64,000 nucleotides of DNA from Flavobacterium succinicans LMG 10402 (GCF_000611675.1 NZ_JATV01000014.1:1-64000); one strand, 5' to 3'. Positions 46,684-56,620 are shown, numbered from the stretch's first letter. Numbers and translations are program-made. The notes: generated by a model not told the origin, from the letters alone.

Positions 46684-46756
46684 TGGTACCTCCAGGGATC
46701 GAACCAGGGACACATGGATTTTCAGTCCATTGCTCTACCATCTGAGCTAAGGTACC
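46684..46756 (-). tRNA. tRNA-Phe (anticodon GAA)
   Basis: Acceptor stem GGTACCT/AGGTACC, D arm GCTC-AGATGGTA-GAGC, anticodon arm ATGGA-CTGAAAA-TCCAT giving GAA, and T arm CCTGG-TTCGATC-CCTGG. Discriminator A is at 46684. CCA is not encoded. Confidence 0.96.
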
Positions 46757-46772
46757 TTGCTTGTTGCGGGTG

Positions 46773-46803
46773 CAAATATAGAACCATTTTTAATTTATCC
46801 AAA
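46773..46803 (-). promoter_or_regulatory. Promoter of tRNA-Phe
   Basis: On the minus strand TTTG (46803-46800), a 19-bp spacer and TATATTTG (46780-46773) match the Bacteroidota consensus exactly. Confidence 0.85.
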
Positions 46804-46855
46804 ACATTTTGTAAAAAAAAATCAATTCGTACCTTGCTTTCTTAAATTTGTAAAA

Positions 46856-47590
46856 ATGATTGTAGCAGTTGATGTCGGGAACACTAGAGTCAAAGCGGCT
46901 GTTTTTGAGGAGAATACTTCGGTGGAGTTTTTTGTTTTTGATACAAAAGAGATACAAAATCAACTTCAAAAAATTTTAAAAAAATATCCAGAAGTAACGC
47001 ATTTGGTTGTTTCTTCAGTTGGAAATGTGACTCAAGACGTATTTTTAGCATTGGAAAATGAAATCGTTGTTCATTTTGTGTCGCACAAAAGCGCTTTTCC
47101 TTTTGTGAATACTTATGCCACACCCATGACCTTAGGAATCGATAGGATGGTTTTGGCTGCTGGAGCCACTTTGAGTTTTCCGGGTCAGAACCGCTTGGTG
47201 ATTGATGCGGGTACTTGTGTAACGTATGATTGTGTGGATGCTGATGATCGTTATTTGGGTGGAGCTATATCGCCAGGAATTCGGTTGCGATACGAAGCAT
47301 TACACAATTATACGGCAAAGTTACCCTTGCTATCCTTGGAGCCTCCGCTGGATTTTGTTGGTAATTCTACAGCTTCGGCCATACACTCGGGCGTGGTCAA
47401 TGGGCTTGTATATGAAATTGATGGCTTCATAGAGGAATTCAAAGCAAAGTATTCAAATTTTATCATAATTTTAACGGGGGGTGATGCACTTTTTTTGGCG
47501 ATGCGATTAAAAAATACCATATTTGCCAATTCAAATTTCCTTTTAGAGAGTTTGAATCAAACATTTCAATATTCAATCCACAATGATTAA
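46856..47590 (+). CDS. coaX: Type III pantothenate kinase
   Basis: A 244-residue enzyme of the ASKHA fold. N-terminal phosphate motif VDVGNTRVKAAVF, central TPMTLGIDRM, and adenosine/substrate block VIDAGTCVTYD followed by GGAISPGIRLR. It phosphorylates pantothenate as the first step to coenzyme A. The ATG at 46856 (MIVAVDVGN) is chosen because the first motif normally begins within a few residues of the start; a longer frame to 46757 only adds non-homologous residues next to the tRNA. Its stop overlaps the next gene by 8 bp. Confidence 0.95.
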   Translation: MIVAVDVGNTRVKAAVFEENTSVEFFVFDTKEIQNQLQKILKKYPEVTHLVVSSVGNVTQDVFLALENEIVVHFVSHKSAFPFVNTYATPMTLGIDRMVLAAGATLSFPGQNRLVIDAGTCVTYDCVDADDRYLGGAISPGIRLRYEALHNYTAKLPLLSLEPPLDFVGNSTASAIHSGVVNGLVYEIDGFIEEFKAKYSNFIIILTGGDALFLAMRLKNTIFANSNFLLESLNQTFQYSIHND

Positions 47591-48830
47591 AAAAATAATT
47601 GTAGCAACTGGTTTGCTTTTTTCATTTGTATCTTTTGCACAACAAGGTACATCTTCTCCTTATTCTTATTATGGAATTGGTGAAATAAGATATAGAGGAA
47701 TGTTAGAAAATCGTTCTATGGGAGGTGTTGCTGTAGAGCAAGATAGTATCCATGTTAATGTTGAAAATCCTGCTAGTTACGCTAGTTTACGACAAACTAC
47801 TTTGACCATGGGCGGGACTTATGGTAGAAGAGCCTTGGAAGATAATGTTGGGAAAGCATCAACAGCTAGAACCACTGTTGATTATATGGTAGTAGCTATA
47901 CCTGTGGGGAAATTAGGAATTGGTTTTGGATTAATTCCGTATTCTTCGGTAGGATACAAAATTCAGTCTGTTTCGGCTGATTTGGATAAAAATAATTCAC
48001 GTCTAGAAGGAACCGGAGGTGTCAACAAAGCGTTTATTGGCGCGGGGTACAAACTGACAAAAAACTTTAGTTTTGGTGCTGACTTTCAATATAATTTTGG
48101 TAAAATTCAAACCGAAAGTTTAGAGTATATTACAGGTGTTCCTGTGGGAACAAGAGAAACGAATCTGACCTATATCAATGGTGCCAATTTTAATGTAGGT
48201 GCAATGTATCAAGCTAAAATTTCTCCAAAACTAAGCCTTTATTCTAGTTTGAATTATACTTTTCAAGGAAATTTAACTTCTGAAAACACTCGAAATATTT
48301 CAACGATTGACTATGATGGAACTGTTAATATTGATCCAGAGGGTTTTGATGAGTTGCAATCATCTAAAAGTCTTTCTTTACCCAGTAAAGTTACCTTTGG
48401 GGTAGGTGTTGGACAAGCCAGAAAATGGATGTTAGGTACTGAAATTGCGCTTCGTGAAGCGGGCGATTTGGCCAATAATTTTAATAATGTTGCAGGGGTT
48501 ACTTTTGATCCTTACAAGCGAGTTAGTGTGGGTGGATATTATATTCCAAATTTTAATTCTTTCACGAGTTATTTGGAAAGAGTAGTATATAGAGCTGGAA
48601 TTCGATATGAAAAAACAGGTTTGGTAGTTAAGAATCAACACATAGAGGATAAGTCTTTTACTTTAGGTTTTGGTTTGCCCGCGATAGGAACCTTTTCTAA
48701 TTTTAATATTGGTTTAGAATACGGCATCAAAGGGACTACTGCTGCGGGATTGATCAAAGAAAACTACTTCAATGCAAGTGTGAGTTTTTCTCTTAATGAC
48801 AAATGGTTCGTAAAACGAAAATTCTACTAG
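47583..48830 (+). CDS. Predicted outer-membrane beta-barrel protein
   Basis: A 415-residue protein with a signal peptide (GLLFSFVSFA-QQ) and an N-terminal SSPYSYYGIGEIRYRG block as seen in flavobacterial barrels. Alternating strands run throughout, and the last strand ends in aromatic residues (WFVKRKFY). It is reminiscent of the FadL/PorV-like superfamily, but the exact family is not certain. It overlaps coaX by 8 bp and precedes lptC by 19 bp, so an envelope biogenesis role is possible. Confidence 0.82.
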   Translation: MIKKIIVATGLLFSFVSFAQQGTSSPYSYYGIGEIRYRGMLENRSMGGVAVEQDSIHVNVENPASYASLRQTTLTMGGTYGRRALEDNVGKASTARTTVDYMVVAIPVGKLGIGFGLIPYSSVGYKIQSVSADLDKNNSRLEGTGGVNKAFIGAGYKLTKNFSFGADFQYNFGKIQTESLEYITGVPVGTRETNLTYINGANFNVGAMYQAKISPKLSLYSSLNYTFQGNLTSENTRNISTIDYDGTVNIDPEGFDELQSSKSLSLPSKVTFGVGVGQARKWMLGTEIALREAGDLANNFNNVAGVTFDPYKRVSVGGYYIPNFNSFTSYLERVVYRAGIRYEKTGLVVKNQHIEDKSFTLGFGLPAIGTFSNFNIGLEYGIKGTTAAGLIKENYFNASVSFSLNDKWFVKRKFY

Positions 48831-48849
48831 TAGTACGTAAGGCTTTCTA

Positions 48850-49404
48850 ATGACAATTTCCTTAAAAAAAATATTTTCAAAACTACTTTGTGTAACTCTA
48901 TTGTGGAGTGTGATTGCTTGTGAAAGCAATTTCAAAGAAGTTCAAAAAATCAATTATTCCGAATTTAATCCTTCAGGAGAAGCAGATTCTATCAATGTAA
49001 AATATACTGACTCTGGGCGTATTTCGGCGATTTTGATTAGTTCTAAAATGTTAGATTATTCAGCCGTAGATTTTCCTTTTACGGAATTCCCAAAAGGTAT
49101 TGATGTTACTTTGTTTGATGCTAAAGGCAAAAAGACATTTGTGAAATCCAATTACGCAATATCTTACAAAAAAACAGGTATTATTGATTTGCAAGGAAAG
49201 GTTCGAATTACCACAGAAGAAGGTCAGGTTTTAGCAACTGAACAATTGTATTTTGATCAAAAAAATGAATGGTTTTACACCGAGCGACATTTTGTCTTTA
49301 CCAGTCCGAAAGGAAATTCTGAAGGTCAAGGGATTGATTTTAGTAAAGATTTCAAAGTGATTAATTCGCAAAAAATATCTGGTGAGGTGGATACCAATAA
49401 ATAA
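48850..49404 (+). CDS. lptC: LPS export protein LptC
   Basis: A 184-residue protein with an N-terminal membrane anchor or lipoprotein-type signal (LLCVTLLWSVIACES). The LptC beta-jellyroll pattern follows (VKYTDSGRISAILISSKMLDY, FDAKGKKTFVKSNYAI, LQGKVRITTEEGQVLATEQLYFD, TSPKGNSEGQGIDF). It forms part of the periplasmic bridge that carries lipopolysaccharide from the inner to the outer membrane. It is co-directional with the barrel protein upstream and a small membrane gene downstream (8-bp gap). Confidence 0.92.
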   Translation: MTISLKKIFSKLLCVTLLWSVIACESNFKEVQKINYSEFNPSGEADSINVKYTDSGRISAILISSKMLDYSAVDFPFTEFPKGIDVTLFDAKGKKTFVKSNYAISYKKTGIIDLQGKVRITTEEGQVLATEQLYFDQKNEWFYTERHFVFTSPKGNSEGQGIDFSKDFKVINSQKISGEVDTNK

Positions 49405-49412
49405 AAATAATT

Positions 49413-49607
49413 ATGAAATATTTAAAATTTACTTCTTACGCTTATCTTGTTATTGCTTTGATTTGTGTTTATGATGGTGTTAAAAAGTGGAATGACCCAA
49501 CATCTGGGCCTTGGTTGAGTTTAGGAATTGCAGTGGTGGCTGTTTTTATGTTCTTTTTTAGAACTAAATATGCCAAACGATTTGAAGATCGCGATGCCCA
49601 AAAATAG
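49413..49607 (+). CDS. Small two-helix membrane protein, unknown
   Basis: A 64-residue protein with two hydrophobic segments (about 8-20 and 36-50) and a basic/acidic tail (FRTKYAKRFEDRDAQK). It follows lptC by 8 bp and probably shares its transcript. No family recognised. Confidence 0.75.
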   Translation: MKYLKFTSYAYLVIALICVYDGVKKWNDPTSGPWLSLGIAVVAVFMFFFRTKYAKRFEDRDAQK

Positions 49608-49722
49608 ACTCTAGAAAATCTTGAAGCTAGTTGAAAAGTGAATGTTTTGTGCTTAATTTACTTTTGTTGTTTTTTCAGTAACTACAAAATGTCGTAAAAC
49701 ATAAAAAAAACTTTTAAAATAA

Positions 49723-49737
49723 AACACTCCAAGTGTT
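49723..49737. promoter_or_regulatory. Short dyad in the leader of the foldase gene
   Basis: AACACT-CCA-AGTGTT, 60 bp before the start codon of the foldase gene. It could be an operator or a small hairpin. A near-consensus -7 (TATTTTCG, 49757-49764) follows it. Confidence 0.3.
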
Positions 49738-49796
49738 ATTATTAACTAGATAATTGTATTTTCGCAAATCGAATATAAAAATTAACTATAATAGAA

Positions 49797-51896
49797 ATGG
49801 CAGTTTTAGCAAAAATTAGACAACGTTCCGCACTATTGATTGGAGCAATTGCATTAGCATTGTTTGCATTTATCATTCAAGACCTTATTGGAAAAGGTGG
49901 TCTTGGTCAAAATACAAAAGATGTAGGAAGTATAAATGATAAAGATATTGCTTTTGAAGATTTTAGACTAAAAGTTACTAATTTAGAAAAAAGTGGTCAA
50001 GGGATTTCTGCAACAGAAGCAGCAAATAGAGTTTGGGAACAAGAAGTGACTATTGCTTTGTTGTCTGAAGAATTTGAAAAATTAGGATTAAGAGTAGGTG
50101 AAAAACACATTATTGAAGTGTTGAAAGCAGATCAAAATATTGGTAGAAACCCAATGTTCTTGAATGCAGCAGGTATGTTTGATATTGCAAAATTCAAACA
50201 ATTTTTCAGCAGTAATCCTGAGCAAGCACAGTTCTTAAAAGAGAGAGAAAAAGATGCTGAAATCAATGCAAAATATCAAATGTATAATTCTTTGATCAAA
50301 TCAGCATTGTATACTACAGAAGCAGAAGGAAAAATGAAATATGAAGCAGAAGCAAACAAGGTTAATTTTGCTTATGTAGCTGGTTTATATTCTACCATTA
50401 AAGATAGTGAGGTAAAAATCACTGATGCTGAAATCACTGAGTATATGACTAAAAACAAAAAGAAATTCAAAGCTGATGAGTCTCGTGAAATTTCTTATGT
50501 TTTGATTGAAGATAAAGCTTCAGCACAAGATGAAGCTGAAATTAAAAATAAAATTACAAGTTTGTTATCAGGAAGCGTGGTGTATAACCAAGCTACTGCC
50601 AAAAACGATACCGTTCCTGGTTTTAAAAATGCTAAAAACGCGATTGATTTTGTAAATGCAAATTCTGATGTTCCTTACGATTCAACTTATATCGCTAAGA
50701 AAGATTTACCAGCAGTTGATGCAGATCGTTTGTTTGCTTTGCCTGCAGGTGCAGTTTACGGGCCTTACAAATTTGGAACTTACTATTGCTTGTCAAAATC
50801 TTTAGGTTTTAAATCGGGAGTGAATGCAAAAGCAAGTCACATTTTGATCAGTTATGAAGGAACACAAGTGCCTAACAAACGTGAGTTAAGAACTAAAGAA
50901 GAAGCAAAAGCAAAAGCTGAATCTATTTTAGCGCAAGTGCAAGCAAATCCTGATAGTTTCTTGATGTTGGCTTTTACAGCTTCTGATGATTCTTCTGCAC
51001 AACAAGGTGGAGATTTAGGATATTTTGGACCTAATGCCATGGTAAAACCATTTAATGACTTTGTTTTCAATAATGGAATTGGAAAAATTGGTTTGGTTGA
51101 AACTCCTTTTGGTTTTCATATTATTAAAATTACTGATAAGCAAGACGGTATTCGTTTAGCAACTGTAGCACAACGTATCGAGCCTTCTGAAGTTACTTCA
51201 GACAAATTGTTTGCACAAGCAACGCAATTTGAAATGGAAGCAGCAGACAAAGATTTTGATAAATTGGCTAAAGACATGAAATTGACAGTTGCTCCTGTGG
51301 TTAACGTTACTGCAATGGATGAAAATTTTGGTTCATTAGGCGCTCAAAGAAATATTGTGAGATGGGCATTTGAAGGAGATTCTAAAGTCGGTACGGTAAA
51401 ACGTTTTGAAATAGCTAACATTGGTCACGTAATTGCTAAAGTAAAAAGCATTGACAATTCAGGTTTAATTGCAATCGCTACCGCTAGACCTTACGTTGAA
51501 CCAATCCTTAAGAACAAGAAAAAAGCAGAGTTAATTAAAGCTAAAATGACAGGTGCTTCACTTGAGGCTATTGCCAAAGCAGTAGGCGCACCGGTACAAC
51601 AAGCAACAGGATTAACTTTAGAAAATGCAGTATTGCCAGGTGGAGTAGGACAAGAAGCTAAAGTTGTAGGTAATGCTTTAGCATTGGCTGCCAATAAAAT
51701 TTCGGCTCCGATAGAAGGAAATACAGGTGTTTATGTTGTGAAAAATGTAAGTACTATCAAAGCTCCAACTTTGAAAAGTCATGCGCCTTACATCACTAAA
51801 TTGAAAACACAAAGTAGTGGTGATATGAATAGAGCCATTCCTGCTTTGAAAGCAGCGGCTACAATCGAAGACAACAGAAAACAATTCGGTTTGTAA
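49797..51896 (+). CDS. SurA/PpiD-like periplasmic peptidyl-prolyl isomerase
   Basis: A 699-residue protein. It has a single N-terminal membrane helix (ALLIGAIALALFAFIIQDLIG) as in PpiD, a SurA_N-like helical chaperone region (about 40-215), and a parvulin domain around 340-450 (ASHILISYEG...ADDSS-like ASDDSSAQQGGDLGYFGPNAMV...VETPFGFHIIKI). It helps envelope proteins fold. A 189-bp gap separates it from the lptC group, and a terminator follows, so it is probably a single-gene transcript. Confidence 0.93.
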   Translation: MAVLAKIRQRSALLIGAIALALFAFIIQDLIGKGGLGQNTKDVGSINDKDIAFEDFRLKVTNLEKSGQGISATEAANRVWEQEVTIALLSEEFEKLGLRVGEKHIIEVLKADQNIGRNPMFLNAAGMFDIAKFKQFFSSNPEQAQFLKEREKDAEINAKYQMYNSLIKSALYTTEAEGKMKYEAEANKVNFAYVAGLYSTIKDSEVKITDAEITEYMTKNKKKFKADESREISYVLIEDKASAQDEAEIKNKITSLLSGSVVYNQATAKNDTVPGFKNAKNAIDFVNANSDVPYDSTYIAKKDLPAVDADRLFALPAGAVYGPYKFGTYYCLSKSLGFKSGVNAKASHILISYEGTQVPNKRELRTKEEAKAKAESILAQVQANPDSFLMLAFTASDDSSAQQGGDLGYFGPNAMVKPFNDFVFNNGIGKIGLVETPFGFHIIKITDKQDGIRLATVAQRIEPSEVTSDKLFAQATQFEMEAADKDFDKLAKDMKLTVAPVVNVTAMDENFGSLGAQRNIVRWAFEGDSKVGTVKRFEIANIGHVIAKVKSIDNSGLIAIATARPYVEPILKNKKKAELIKAKMTGASLEAIAKAVGAPVQQATGLTLENAVLPGGVGQEAKVVGNALALAANKISAPIEGNTGVYVVKNVSTIKAPTLKSHAPYITKLKTQSSGDMNRAIPALKAAATIEDNRKQFGL

Positions 51897-51929
51897 TCGA
51901 TAATAAAGTTTAGTTATTATATTTAGAAG

Positions 51930-51961
51930 CCAGTTACATTAATTTGTAACTGGTTTTTTTT
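51930..51961 (+). terminator. Terminator after the foldase gene
   Basis: CCAGTTACA / TGTAACTGG stem with a short A/T loop and nine T, 33 bp past the stop. Confidence 0.9.
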
Positions 51962-52003
51962 GCACGCTATTTTTTACTAATTTAGATTACTAACCCAATT
52001 ATT

Positions 52004-53770
52004 ATGGCTTCATTTCCTTCGCTTCAAAAAGTATGGCTTGCCACCTCTACAACCGTTCTTCGTTTTCCACTTGAGTTTGTTGTGACTTTATTGGGAACCC
52101 TATTTGCGTTGTTAATGGTTAAAAATAACTATGCAACAGCAGAGGAAGCACAAATGATCAAAACCATTATGAGCTGTTCGTTGTGTTTAGTATGGTTTTT
52201 GTCTTGCACGCTGTTTTTTAACACAAGTAATAAATCTATTGTTTTTAGGGTTTTGAGTAGTTGTTTAGGGGGATTTTTGCTATTTCTGTTTGTATTTAGT
52301 CTTGAGATTCCCACGGCTAGTATTGATTTTTTACAATTTTTTGTTTTGTCGATTGCCCTGCATTTGCTGGTTTCTTTTGCTGCTTTTTTAGCAAAACAGT
52401 ATTGCGAAGAGGAATTTTGGGAATTCAATAAACAACTCTTTTTACGAATTATAACGGCTGGTTTGTATAGTGGTTTTCTTTTTGCAGGCTTGGCTTTGGC
52501 CATCGTTGCTATAAAGGAATTGTTCGGTTTTGAGTTGGATGAAAAGATTTTTGGTTATCTCTTTGTAGTAATAGCTGGGCCATTTAATACACTCTTTTTT
52601 TTGAGTGGTGTACCTGTTATTCAAAGCGTCAATACGACGCTCACACTTAGTTATCCTATTGGTCTTAAGAAATTCACTCAATATGTACTACTGCCTTTAA
52701 TTAGTCTTTATTTGGTGATATTGCTTTGTTATGAAGCGAAGATCCTTATTACTCTTTCTTTGCCTATTGGCTGGGTTTCGTATTTGGTATTGGTTTTTGC
52801 TATTATCGGTATTTTGTCTTTTTTATTGGTTCATCCCATTGCTTCGTCGGCAGGTAATTTGTGGATGCAAACCTTCAATCGTTGGTTTTATTACTTGTTA
52901 ATTCCTTTATTGGGCTTGTTGTTTTGGGCCATAGGTTATCGAATTTATAGCTATGGTTTTACCCATGAACGTTATTATGTTTTACTGTTGTCCATTTGGT
53001 TGGCCGTAGTTGTGGGATACTTTTTAGCGAGCAAAACGCCTAAAATTAAATTTATACCCATAAGTATGTGTCTTGCGGCACTTTTCTCAATTGCAGGTCC
53101 GCAAAGTGCCGATAGCATTTCGAAAAGGAGTCAGTTGCTTCGTTTTGAATACTACATGCAGCAATTAGACACCAAGAAATTAAGCTTTGAAGCAGAAAAG
53201 GATCTGAGTTCTATTGTTTATTTTTTACAAGATAATTATACTGCCAAAGTATTACAGCCGTATAGTAAAGGTAAATTGACTGCATTACTTGCTCAAGAGG
53301 AGAAGCCAAGTGTGTCTAAGATTATGGAGGCGTTAGGGCTTACTTATAGGTCGCGTTATGATTTGGAGACTAGCAATCGAACGGTTTTTAATTATACTTT
53401 TTATGATAATGCTGCTCATCGCATTGAAAACATTCGTGGCTATGATTTGTTGTTTTCCGTTTCCAATTATAATGAAGTGAACTGTACCAATTGCATTACA
53501 TTGAATGGTATTCCGTACAATGTACAATCTAGTAAGAAGCCCTATGGTCTAGATCTTCAGGTGAATCAGGATACTATGCCGTTGCGTTTGTTTGATTTTA
53601 TTAATGGCCATGCTGGTTTTCATAATGCTAATTCCAAAAAAATCACACAACGCGTAGAGTACCCAAAATATACACTGCTTATTACTTATCTTGAAGCAGC
53701 GGGTACTATCAAAAATGGAAAAAAGACAACAGAAAGTTATAATATTAAAGTCCTTTTGAAAATAAAATAG
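52004..53770 (+). CDS. DUF4153 family membrane protein
   Basis: A 588-residue protein. About ten hydrophobic helices fill residues 15-370, followed by a ~215-residue soluble C-terminal domain with a CTNC pair near 495. The layout and N-terminal part fit the DUF4153 family of unknown function. It is isolated between a terminator and repeat C; its stop lies only 4 bp before that element. Confidence 0.82.
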   Translation: MASFPSLQKVWLATSTTVLRFPLEFVVTLLGTLFALLMVKNNYATAEEAQMIKTIMSCSLCLVWFLSCTLFFNTSNKSIVFRVLSSCLGGFLLFLFVFSLEIPTASIDFLQFFVLSIALHLLVSFAAFLAKQYCEEEFWEFNKQLFLRIITAGLYSGFLFAGLALAIVAIKELFGFELDEKIFGYLFVVIAGPFNTLFFLSGVPVIQSVNTTLTLSYPIGLKKFTQYVLLPLISLYLVILLCYEAKILITLSLPIGWVSYLVLVFAIIGILSFLLVHPIASSAGNLWMQTFNRWFYYLLIPLLGLLFWAIGYRIYSYGFTHERYYVLLLSIWLAVVVGYFLASKTPKIKFIPISMCLAALFSIAGPQSADSISKRSQLLRFEYYMQQLDTKKLSFEAEKDLSSIVYFLQDNYTAKVLQPYSKGKLTALLAQEEKPSVSKIMEALGLTYRSRYDLETSNRTVFNYTFYDNAAHRIENIRGYDLLFSVSNYNEVNCTNCITLNGIPYNVQSSKKPYGLDLQVNQDTMPLRLFDFINGHAGFHNANSKKITQRVEYPKYTLLITYLEAAGTIKNGKKTTESYNIKVLLKIK

Positions 53771-53774
53771 ACAT

Positions 53775-53920
53775 TAGCCCAGAAAGGAATGAAAATCCTT
53801 TGCTGCAAAAGCCTACTTTTTTCTTGTTCCAAAAGAGCGACCAACGGAAGCTCCTTTTGGAGCTTAGAAAAAGAGGTTTTTGCAGTAAAGATTGTAATGG
53901 ATTGCTGGAATAGCTTCTTA
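53775..53920 (+). repeat. Dispersed structured element, copy C (variant, nested hairpins)
   Basis: Starts TAGCCCAGAAAGG and ends TTGCTGGAATAGCTTCTTA. Outer helix CCAG (53779-53782) with CTGG (53905-53908). Inner stem CTTTGCTGCAAAA with TTTTGCAGTAAAG. Within it lies a further stem-loop AAGCTCC-TTTT-GGAGCTT. It fills the whole gap between two convergent genes, and its last three bases are the stop codon of the receptor gene. Confidence 0.85.
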
Positions 53921-56620
53921 TAAATTATACTTCAACGATAAAATTAAATAGCGTGGTTGCACGGTATATTGTGAAGTACGGGTGGCAAATTGTGTAAAAC
54001 TATCATCATTAAGCGAAGTCGTGTTCAATAAATTGGTACCACTAACTTTGTATTCCCATTTGCTATCTTTTTTTTGATAAATGATACTGGCATTCAAAAA
54101 ATCATATTCGTTGTCGACCGTTCTGTTGGTGTTGTAGTAATGATAAAATTCATACTCGGCCACAAACGAAAAGCTTTTAAAGAAAAAATAATCCAATTTA
54201 GCAAAAGGTCTGTCGGTGTAAAATGTATTGTTGTTCAAATCATTGATTACAATATTGTAGCCCACTTCAAGATTAGGTAAATCTTTGTAGTTGGTCGAAG
54301 CTCGTAGCGTATAACTTTGAGTCAAACTCTCCACAACGACGGCTTGATCATTTTGAATGTTATTGAATTTTGACCAGTTTACGTTTGCGTTGAATGACGC
54401 TTTATATCGTTTTAAAAACGAACGGCCATACGACCCAAAGCCTGAAATGGTTTCGTCGGCAAAAGGGGAGTTAATGGGCGTAGAGGTTTGATTGACTCCA
54501 TCAAATTGTGCATCGGTTTTAACGGCATCCAATCGTTTGGTATAGTTTATTGAGGCGCTAATGTTTTCTAAATTGAACATATTGTATTTAAAATAGCGCA
54601 AGGAATGTTGTTGTGCAGTAGCATTCTCTAAGGTTCTATTTCCTTGTACTAAACTATTGTAATTCGAAAAGACATAACCTTCGACCAATTGGTTGATATC
54701 TGTGAAATTATTGGTCAAGGAATAATTATAGGTCAAACTCTCCGCTTTTTTGATTTGATAAATGGCTAAGAAGTCAGGTAAAACCCTATAAAATTTCAAA
54801 TTAAAAGCAGAGCCCAATTGCGCATTGGTCATGTCATAACTATGAAGACTTACGCCTGGGGTAAAGGTAAATTTGCCAGTTAACAATTTGTAGTGCAAGC
54901 CCAAATACAGGTCGTTGAAGCGATAATCCACATCGTTGGTATTGGTTTTGTCGTTAAGATTATTGATCGTTTGATCGTCTAAAATTTGAAACATAGACGA
55001 GTTGAAATTTTGGTACGAATAGGTGTTTCCTAACGTAATGTTGATGTTGCTTTTGTTGGTAAGCATGTAGTAGTAATCTATTTTGGCATCTATTTTATTG
55101 GTTTTTACAAACCTATTTTGATTCAAGTTGTTGCGGTTTTGACCATTAGTATACCCCACTAAATCAAAAGGACGTGTTTTTAAATTGGCCTGATAAAAGG
55201 GATCTTCTTCTTGGTATAAACTTTGCATTTCAAGCGCAAAAACATTCTTTTCACTCAAGGTAAAATAAGCACTCAAATTTTGATTGACCGATATGGGCTC
55301 TTGATTTTTATTGGTGGTAATCGTTTCAAGGTCGCTACTGCCATTGACAACAGATTGACGCAACAAGGAATTGTCTTCGTTTTGTTTGGATAGTTTGGTC
55401 AACACATCATAATCCAACTGAAAGTTGGTGCTGGGTTTGTACGACGTACTCAATTTGAACAAACCTAAATTACTATTTTGACGCACCACCTCTTTACGGT
55501 TTTCAGTAGAGAATACTTCTGAGGAATTCGGTTTCAAAATGTTGTTTTGCGAAGTGGTTTCCAAATCCGTGATCGAGGACGAAAGAATGCCAAATCCACT
55601 AAAACTCCATGCTTTATTTACGTTGTAAGCGAAATTGGTTGCGCCAAACTTGGTGTCAATTTCTTTGGCTCTATTGTTTCGGGCTCCAAATAAGCCCAAA
55701 TCATTCGAAGCCACATTAAAACTTGATCCACCTTTGGCCGACAACCCTCTAAAACCTCCCGTAAATTTGAAATAATCTTGTACGGTCAATGGCAATTCTC
55801 CAATGTTATTAAAATTCGAAATAAAATTCACGCTATATTTTGGATTGTAATAGAACAATTTCGGATTAATTACATAACGACTTTCTTTGTGGCCAATACC
55901 CGAACCCGCATTAACATCTCCAAACCAAAAGTTCTTTTTACCCGACTTTAGTTTAATGTTCATCCCAATATTATCTTGGTTGTTTTCAACCCCTTTGAGT
56001 ATCGAATTCTCGTTGTAATTACGCAATACTTGAATTTTATCAATGGCATCGGCAGGAATATTTTTCACTCCCAACTTGGTGTCGCCATCAAAAAAATCTT
56101 TGCCCTCTACCATCAACTTGGTTACTTTTTTACCTTCCACTTCAATTTCGCCGTCGGCATTTACCTCTACTCCAGGTAATTTTTTCAGTACATCTTCCAG
56201 TTTTCGTTCGGTGCCCGATTTAAACGAATCCGCATTGTACACAATAGTGTCTCCTTTGATCGAGACAGGCATTTCGCGTACAATCTCAACTCCGTCCAAT
56301 TCGATGCCACCCGCATCCAAAGCAATATTTTTGACTAAATTAGTAGTAGCTGTAGTTACTTCGACCTCTTTATTTTGCATCCCCAAAAAACTCACTTTGA
56401 TTATGTAAGTCGTATTCGGTTTCAAATTCAAACTGAACTTACCTTTGTCATTCGTTATGGCATAGGCGTCCATCGCTTTGGAGGTTTTGTTGACCGCCAT
56501 AACATTGGCCATTTCAAGCCCCGCATTTTTAGCATCGGTAATCAAACCGTCCAGCTTAACAGTTTGGGCAAAAGATAGCGTAGAAAAAAAGAATAAGACG
56601 AGGCGAAGCAATGCTTTCAT
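53918..56620 (-). CDS. Outer-membrane receptor with carboxypeptidase-like domain
   Basis: A 900-residue protein from the ATG at 56620 (MKALLRLVLFFFSTLSFA-QT), preferred because it gives a clean signal peptide; an upstream start at 56677 adds 19 residues. A CarboxypepD_reg-like domain (LDGLITDAKNAGLEMANVMA) is at about 22-105. A plug-like part follows (DVLKKLPGVEVNADGEIEVEGKKVTKLMVEGKDFF), then an outer-membrane barrel. It lacks the SusC signature. The upstream GLPGLI gene is its usual genomic partner in Bacteroidota. The ligand is unknown. Confidence 0.9.
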   Translation of the reverse strand: MKALLRLVLFFFSTLSFAQTVKLDGLITDAKNAGLEMANVMAVNKTSKAMDAYAITNDKGKFSLNLKPNTTYIIKVSFLGMQNKEVEVTTATTNLVKNIALDAGGIELDGVEIVREMPVSIKGDTIVYNADSFKSGTERKLEDVLKKLPGVEVNADGEIEVEGKKVTKLMVEGKDFFDGDTKLGVKNIPADAIDKIQVLRNYNENSILKGVENNQDNIGMNIKLKSGKKNFWFGDVNAGSGIGHKESRYVINPKLFYYNPKYSVNFISNFNNIGELPLTVQDYFKFTGGFRGLSAKGGSSFNVASNDLGLFGARNNRAKEIDTKFGATNFAYNVNKAWSFSGFGILSSSITDLETTSQNNILKPNSSEVFSTENRKEVVRQNSNLGLFKLSTSYKPSTNFQLDYDVLTKLSKQNEDNSLLRQSVVNGSSDLETITTNKNQEPISVNQNLSAYFTLSEKNVFALEMQSLYQEEDPFYQANLKTRPFDLVGYTNGQNRNNLNQNRFVKTNKIDAKIDYYYMLTNKSNINITLGNTYSYQNFNSSMFQILDDQTINNLNDKTNTNDVDYRFNDLYLGLHYKLLTGKFTFTPGVSLHSYDMTNAQLGSAFNLKFYRVLPDFLAIYQIKKAESLTYNYSLTNNFTDINQLVEGYVFSNYNSLVQGNRTLENATAQQHSLRYFKYNMFNLENISASINYTKRLDAVKTDAQFDGVNQTSTPINSPFADETISGFGSYGRSFLKRYKASFNANVNWSKFNNIQNDQAVVVESLTQSYTLRASTNYKDLPNLEVGYNIVINDLNNNTFYTDRPFAKLDYFFFKSFSFVAEYEFYHYYNTNRTVDNEYDFLNASIIYQKKDSKWEYKVSGTNLLNTTSLNDDSFTQFATRTSQYTVQPRYLILSLKYNL

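Noticed and set aside
46843-46850. TAAATTTG as the coaX -7 element
   Set aside because: It is only 6 bp before the start codon and has no -33 element at the proper distance.
46757-46855. N-terminal extension of coaX to 46757
   Set aside because: It would begin at the very edge of tRNA-Phe and overlap its promoter; the first enzyme motif starts right after the ATG at 46856.
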